The position numbers and the translations under genes are program-made. DNA of 6,048 nt from MESE01 sp036675035 (lineage in GTDB: Bacteria; Pseudomonadota; Gammaproteobacteria; Burkholderiales; Burkholderiaceae_D). The notes beneath the pieces are model-generated. The model ran no database searches, had not been told where the DNA came from, and saw nothing but the letters and a program-made list of their open reading frames with translations. The stretch is from assembly GCA_036675035.1 (NCBI GenBank), contig JAKFFO010000103.1, positions 1-6,048 on the forward strand. The letters run 5' to 3'. Below, in pieces: positions 4,878 to 6,048 of this stretch. How positions within the stretch are numbered: the stretch's first letter is position 1; every line of letters starts with the position of its first letter.

Positions 4878-5510
4878 ATGACGCTTCAAAAATTTCCAGG
4901 CCGTATGGCTTTGCTCGCGACTTTTCTCGTCCTCGGGATCGGTACTGCATCGGCAGCCGACAATACCTCTGCGGCGCAAAAGGATTCTTCTTCGAAAGGT
5001 GACACTGCCGGTTCATCGGCGATGGAAAAGAATCAAGCGGAAGCAAGCGGGTCGTCCGGACAAAGCGGCACGGCAGGTGCCGGTGCGACCGGCAAGGATC
5101 AGTCTTCCCAGGGCGGCGGAACGAAGCAACAAAATGCGGCAGGAAAATCGAAGGCCGCCGATGCGCCGATTTACATGCTTATCCCGTTGCAAACGGCCGA
5201 ACGCGACAACAGCATGAAGAACGGTTGCTGGGCGAAGGTTTACAGCCAGAGCAATTATGGCGGCGATTCATTGACGCTGGTCGGCCCGGTTGACATGGCC
5301 GACATGTCGGGGCCGTTCGGCCTGGATTGGGATGACAAGGTAAAGAGCGTGGAAACCGGGAAAAATGCAACGATGACAGTGTACGACAACGAAGGCTTCA
5401 AAGACCCGGTCGGCGAGTTCAAGCCAGGAAAGAAAGTGGCGGATGTCAGCAAGCGCATGGGCTTCTTCGATGAGTTTGCGTCGGTCAGGATCACCTGCGG
5501 AAAGAGCTGA
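4878..5510 (+). CDS. Exported protein with beta/gamma-crystallin-like C-terminal domain
   Basis: The 210-residue product has a signal peptide at 1-26 (Lys/Arg start, hydrophobic core LLATFLVLGIG, then TASA). A low-complexity linker at about 28-95 is rich in Ser, Gly, Lys, Gln and Ala. The compact C-terminal domain spans 115-208. Its first Greek-key motif is Y122-x4-Y127-x-G129 followed by S131-L-T-L. Its second is Y169-x4-F174, with Asp instead of Gly two residues later. FDEFASVRI ends the fold. C117 and C207 bracket the domain and could form a disulfide. The calcium-binding signature (N/D)(N/D)XX(S/T)S is only approximated by D152-D-K-V-K-S157, so calcium binding is uncertain. The related peptidase-inhibitor I36 fold is an alternative. 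Microbial crystallin-like domains are often secreted and linked to stress or sporulation; here only export is shown. A sigma-54 promoter candidate lies upstream and a response-regulator gene begins 115 bases after its stop. Confidence 0.88.
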   Translation: MTLQKFPGRMALLATFLVLGIGTASAADNTSAAQKDSSSKGDTAGSSAMEKNQAEASGSSGQSGTAGAGATGKDQSSQGGGTKQQNAAGKSKAADAPIYMLIPLQTAERDNSMKNGCWAKVYSQSNYGGDSLTLVGPVDMADMSGPFGLDWDDKVKSVETGKNATMTVYDNEGFKDPVGEFKPGKKVADVSKRMGFFDEFASVRITCGKS

Positions 5511-5624
5511 ACCACCACATGTCATAATGCGAGGCGTTTCGCGAATGGCCCGATAAACGTTCCCGGACCATGATTGCGAACCGCTTCGTGACGCTGCCGC
5601 GTCCGCAATGACAGATGGAGAAGC

Positions 5625-6048
5625 ATGCGTATTCTGCTGGTGGAAGATGATCGGATGATTGGCGACAGCGTTCGGACTTCGCTGCGGCAGGAAGGCTACG
5701 CGGTCGACTGGGCGCGCGACGGCCGGCTGGCGGAATCGGCGCTGGCCGGCGAGCATTTCGATCTGGTGCTGCTGGACCTCGGATTGCCTGGCAAGGATGG
5801 CATCGAAGTGCTGCGCGGGCTGCGGCAAAAGAAAATCGGCACGCCGGTCATCGTGATTACCGCACGCGATGAAGTCGAAGACCGGATTCGCGGGCTGGAT
5901 GCCGGCGCTGACGACTATGTGGTCAAGCCGTTCGATCTGGATGAGCTTTCCGCGCGCATTCGCTCCACGCTGCGGCGCAGTGCCGGCCATGCGGAACCTG
6001 AAATCGAGATACTGGACGTGCGCATCAATCCGGCCACCACGCCGGGCC
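5625..6048 (+). CDS. OmpR/PhoB-family response regulator, QseB/TctD-like (3' end cut off)
   Basis: The frame runs open from ATG 5625 to the window edge: 141 codons plus one base. Residues 1-118 are a complete receiver domain. The acidic pocket E7-D8-D9 follows MRILLV; the phosphoacceptor is D51 in DLVLLDLGLPGKDG; T79 lies in VIVITA; and K101-P102 follows GADDYVV. LDELSARIRSTLRR is the helix alpha-5 ending seen in OmpR/PhoB regulators. A linker with EIEILDVRINPATT then begins; the winged-helix DNA-binding domain lies beyond the window. GLPGKDG and the EGYAVDWARDG phrase fit the QseB/PmrA/TctD group, which is normally followed by its sensor kinase gene. GGAG at 5617-5620 serves the start with a short 4-base spacing. 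The 114-base gap before it has no clear promoter. Which signal it answers cannot be told, and control of its neighbours is not shown. Confidence 0.95.
   Translation, partial: MRILLVEDDRMIGDSVRTSLRQEGYAVDWARDGRLAESALAGEHFDLVLLDLGLPGKDGIEVLRGLRQKKIGTPVIVITARDEVEDRIRGLDAGADDYVVKPFDLDELSARIRSTLRRSAGHAEPEIEILDVRINPATTPG

Overview
The window looks like an ordinary stretch of chromosome from a GC-rich Gram-negative bacterium, most likely a betaproteobacterium of the order Burkholderiales, perhaps Oxalobacteraceae. That placement rests on codon choice and on the type of genes present: a cysteine-paired serine-rich exported protein, a LapA-like membrane protein and a QseB/TctD-type response regulator. 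It is inference; no rRNA or other marker gene is present. I see no tRNA, rRNA, CRISPR array, insertion sequence or phage gene.

Layout from left to right. (1) Plus strand, 2-91: the last codons of an SRPBCC-type protein. (2) Plus strand, 237-1055: an exported Ser/Gly-rich protein with two Cys-x10-Cys modules and a tail of 15 Gly-X-Ser triplets. (3) 1056-1424: a non-coding gap between convergent genes. It holds a terminator-like hairpin and a cluster of palindromic repeat units of the CCCTTCTCCCGC...GCGGGAGAAGGG kind. (4) Minus strand, 4406 down to 1425: four genes in one direction. In transcription order they are an exported pentapeptide-repeat protein, a membrane-anchored endonuclease/exonuclease/phosphatase (EEP) family protein, a LapA-like two-helix membrane protein with a cytoplasmic coiled coil, and a VOC/glyoxalase-fold protein. 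The gaps of 90-140 bases leave open whether they form one operon. (5) 4407-4877: a 471-base divergent control region with a very good match to a sigma-54 (-24/-12) promoter pointing right. (6) Plus strand, 4878-5510: an exported protein with a low-complexity linker and a C-terminal beta/gamma-crystallin-like domain. (7) Plus strand, 5625 to the window end: the receiver domain and linker of an OmpR/PhoB-family response regulator, cut off by the window edge.

The common theme is the cell envelope. Three proteins carry signal peptides (237-1055, 3753-4406, 4878-5510) and two are membrane proteins (1988-2488, 2595-3662). No pathway ties them together. The strongest unusual signals are the unbroken 34-unit pentapeptide solenoid with a phenylalanine every 20 residues, the sigma-54 promoter candidate in front of the crystallin-like gene, and the Cys-pair/Gly-X-Ser architecture of the first exported protein. 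I see no clear defence or mobile system.
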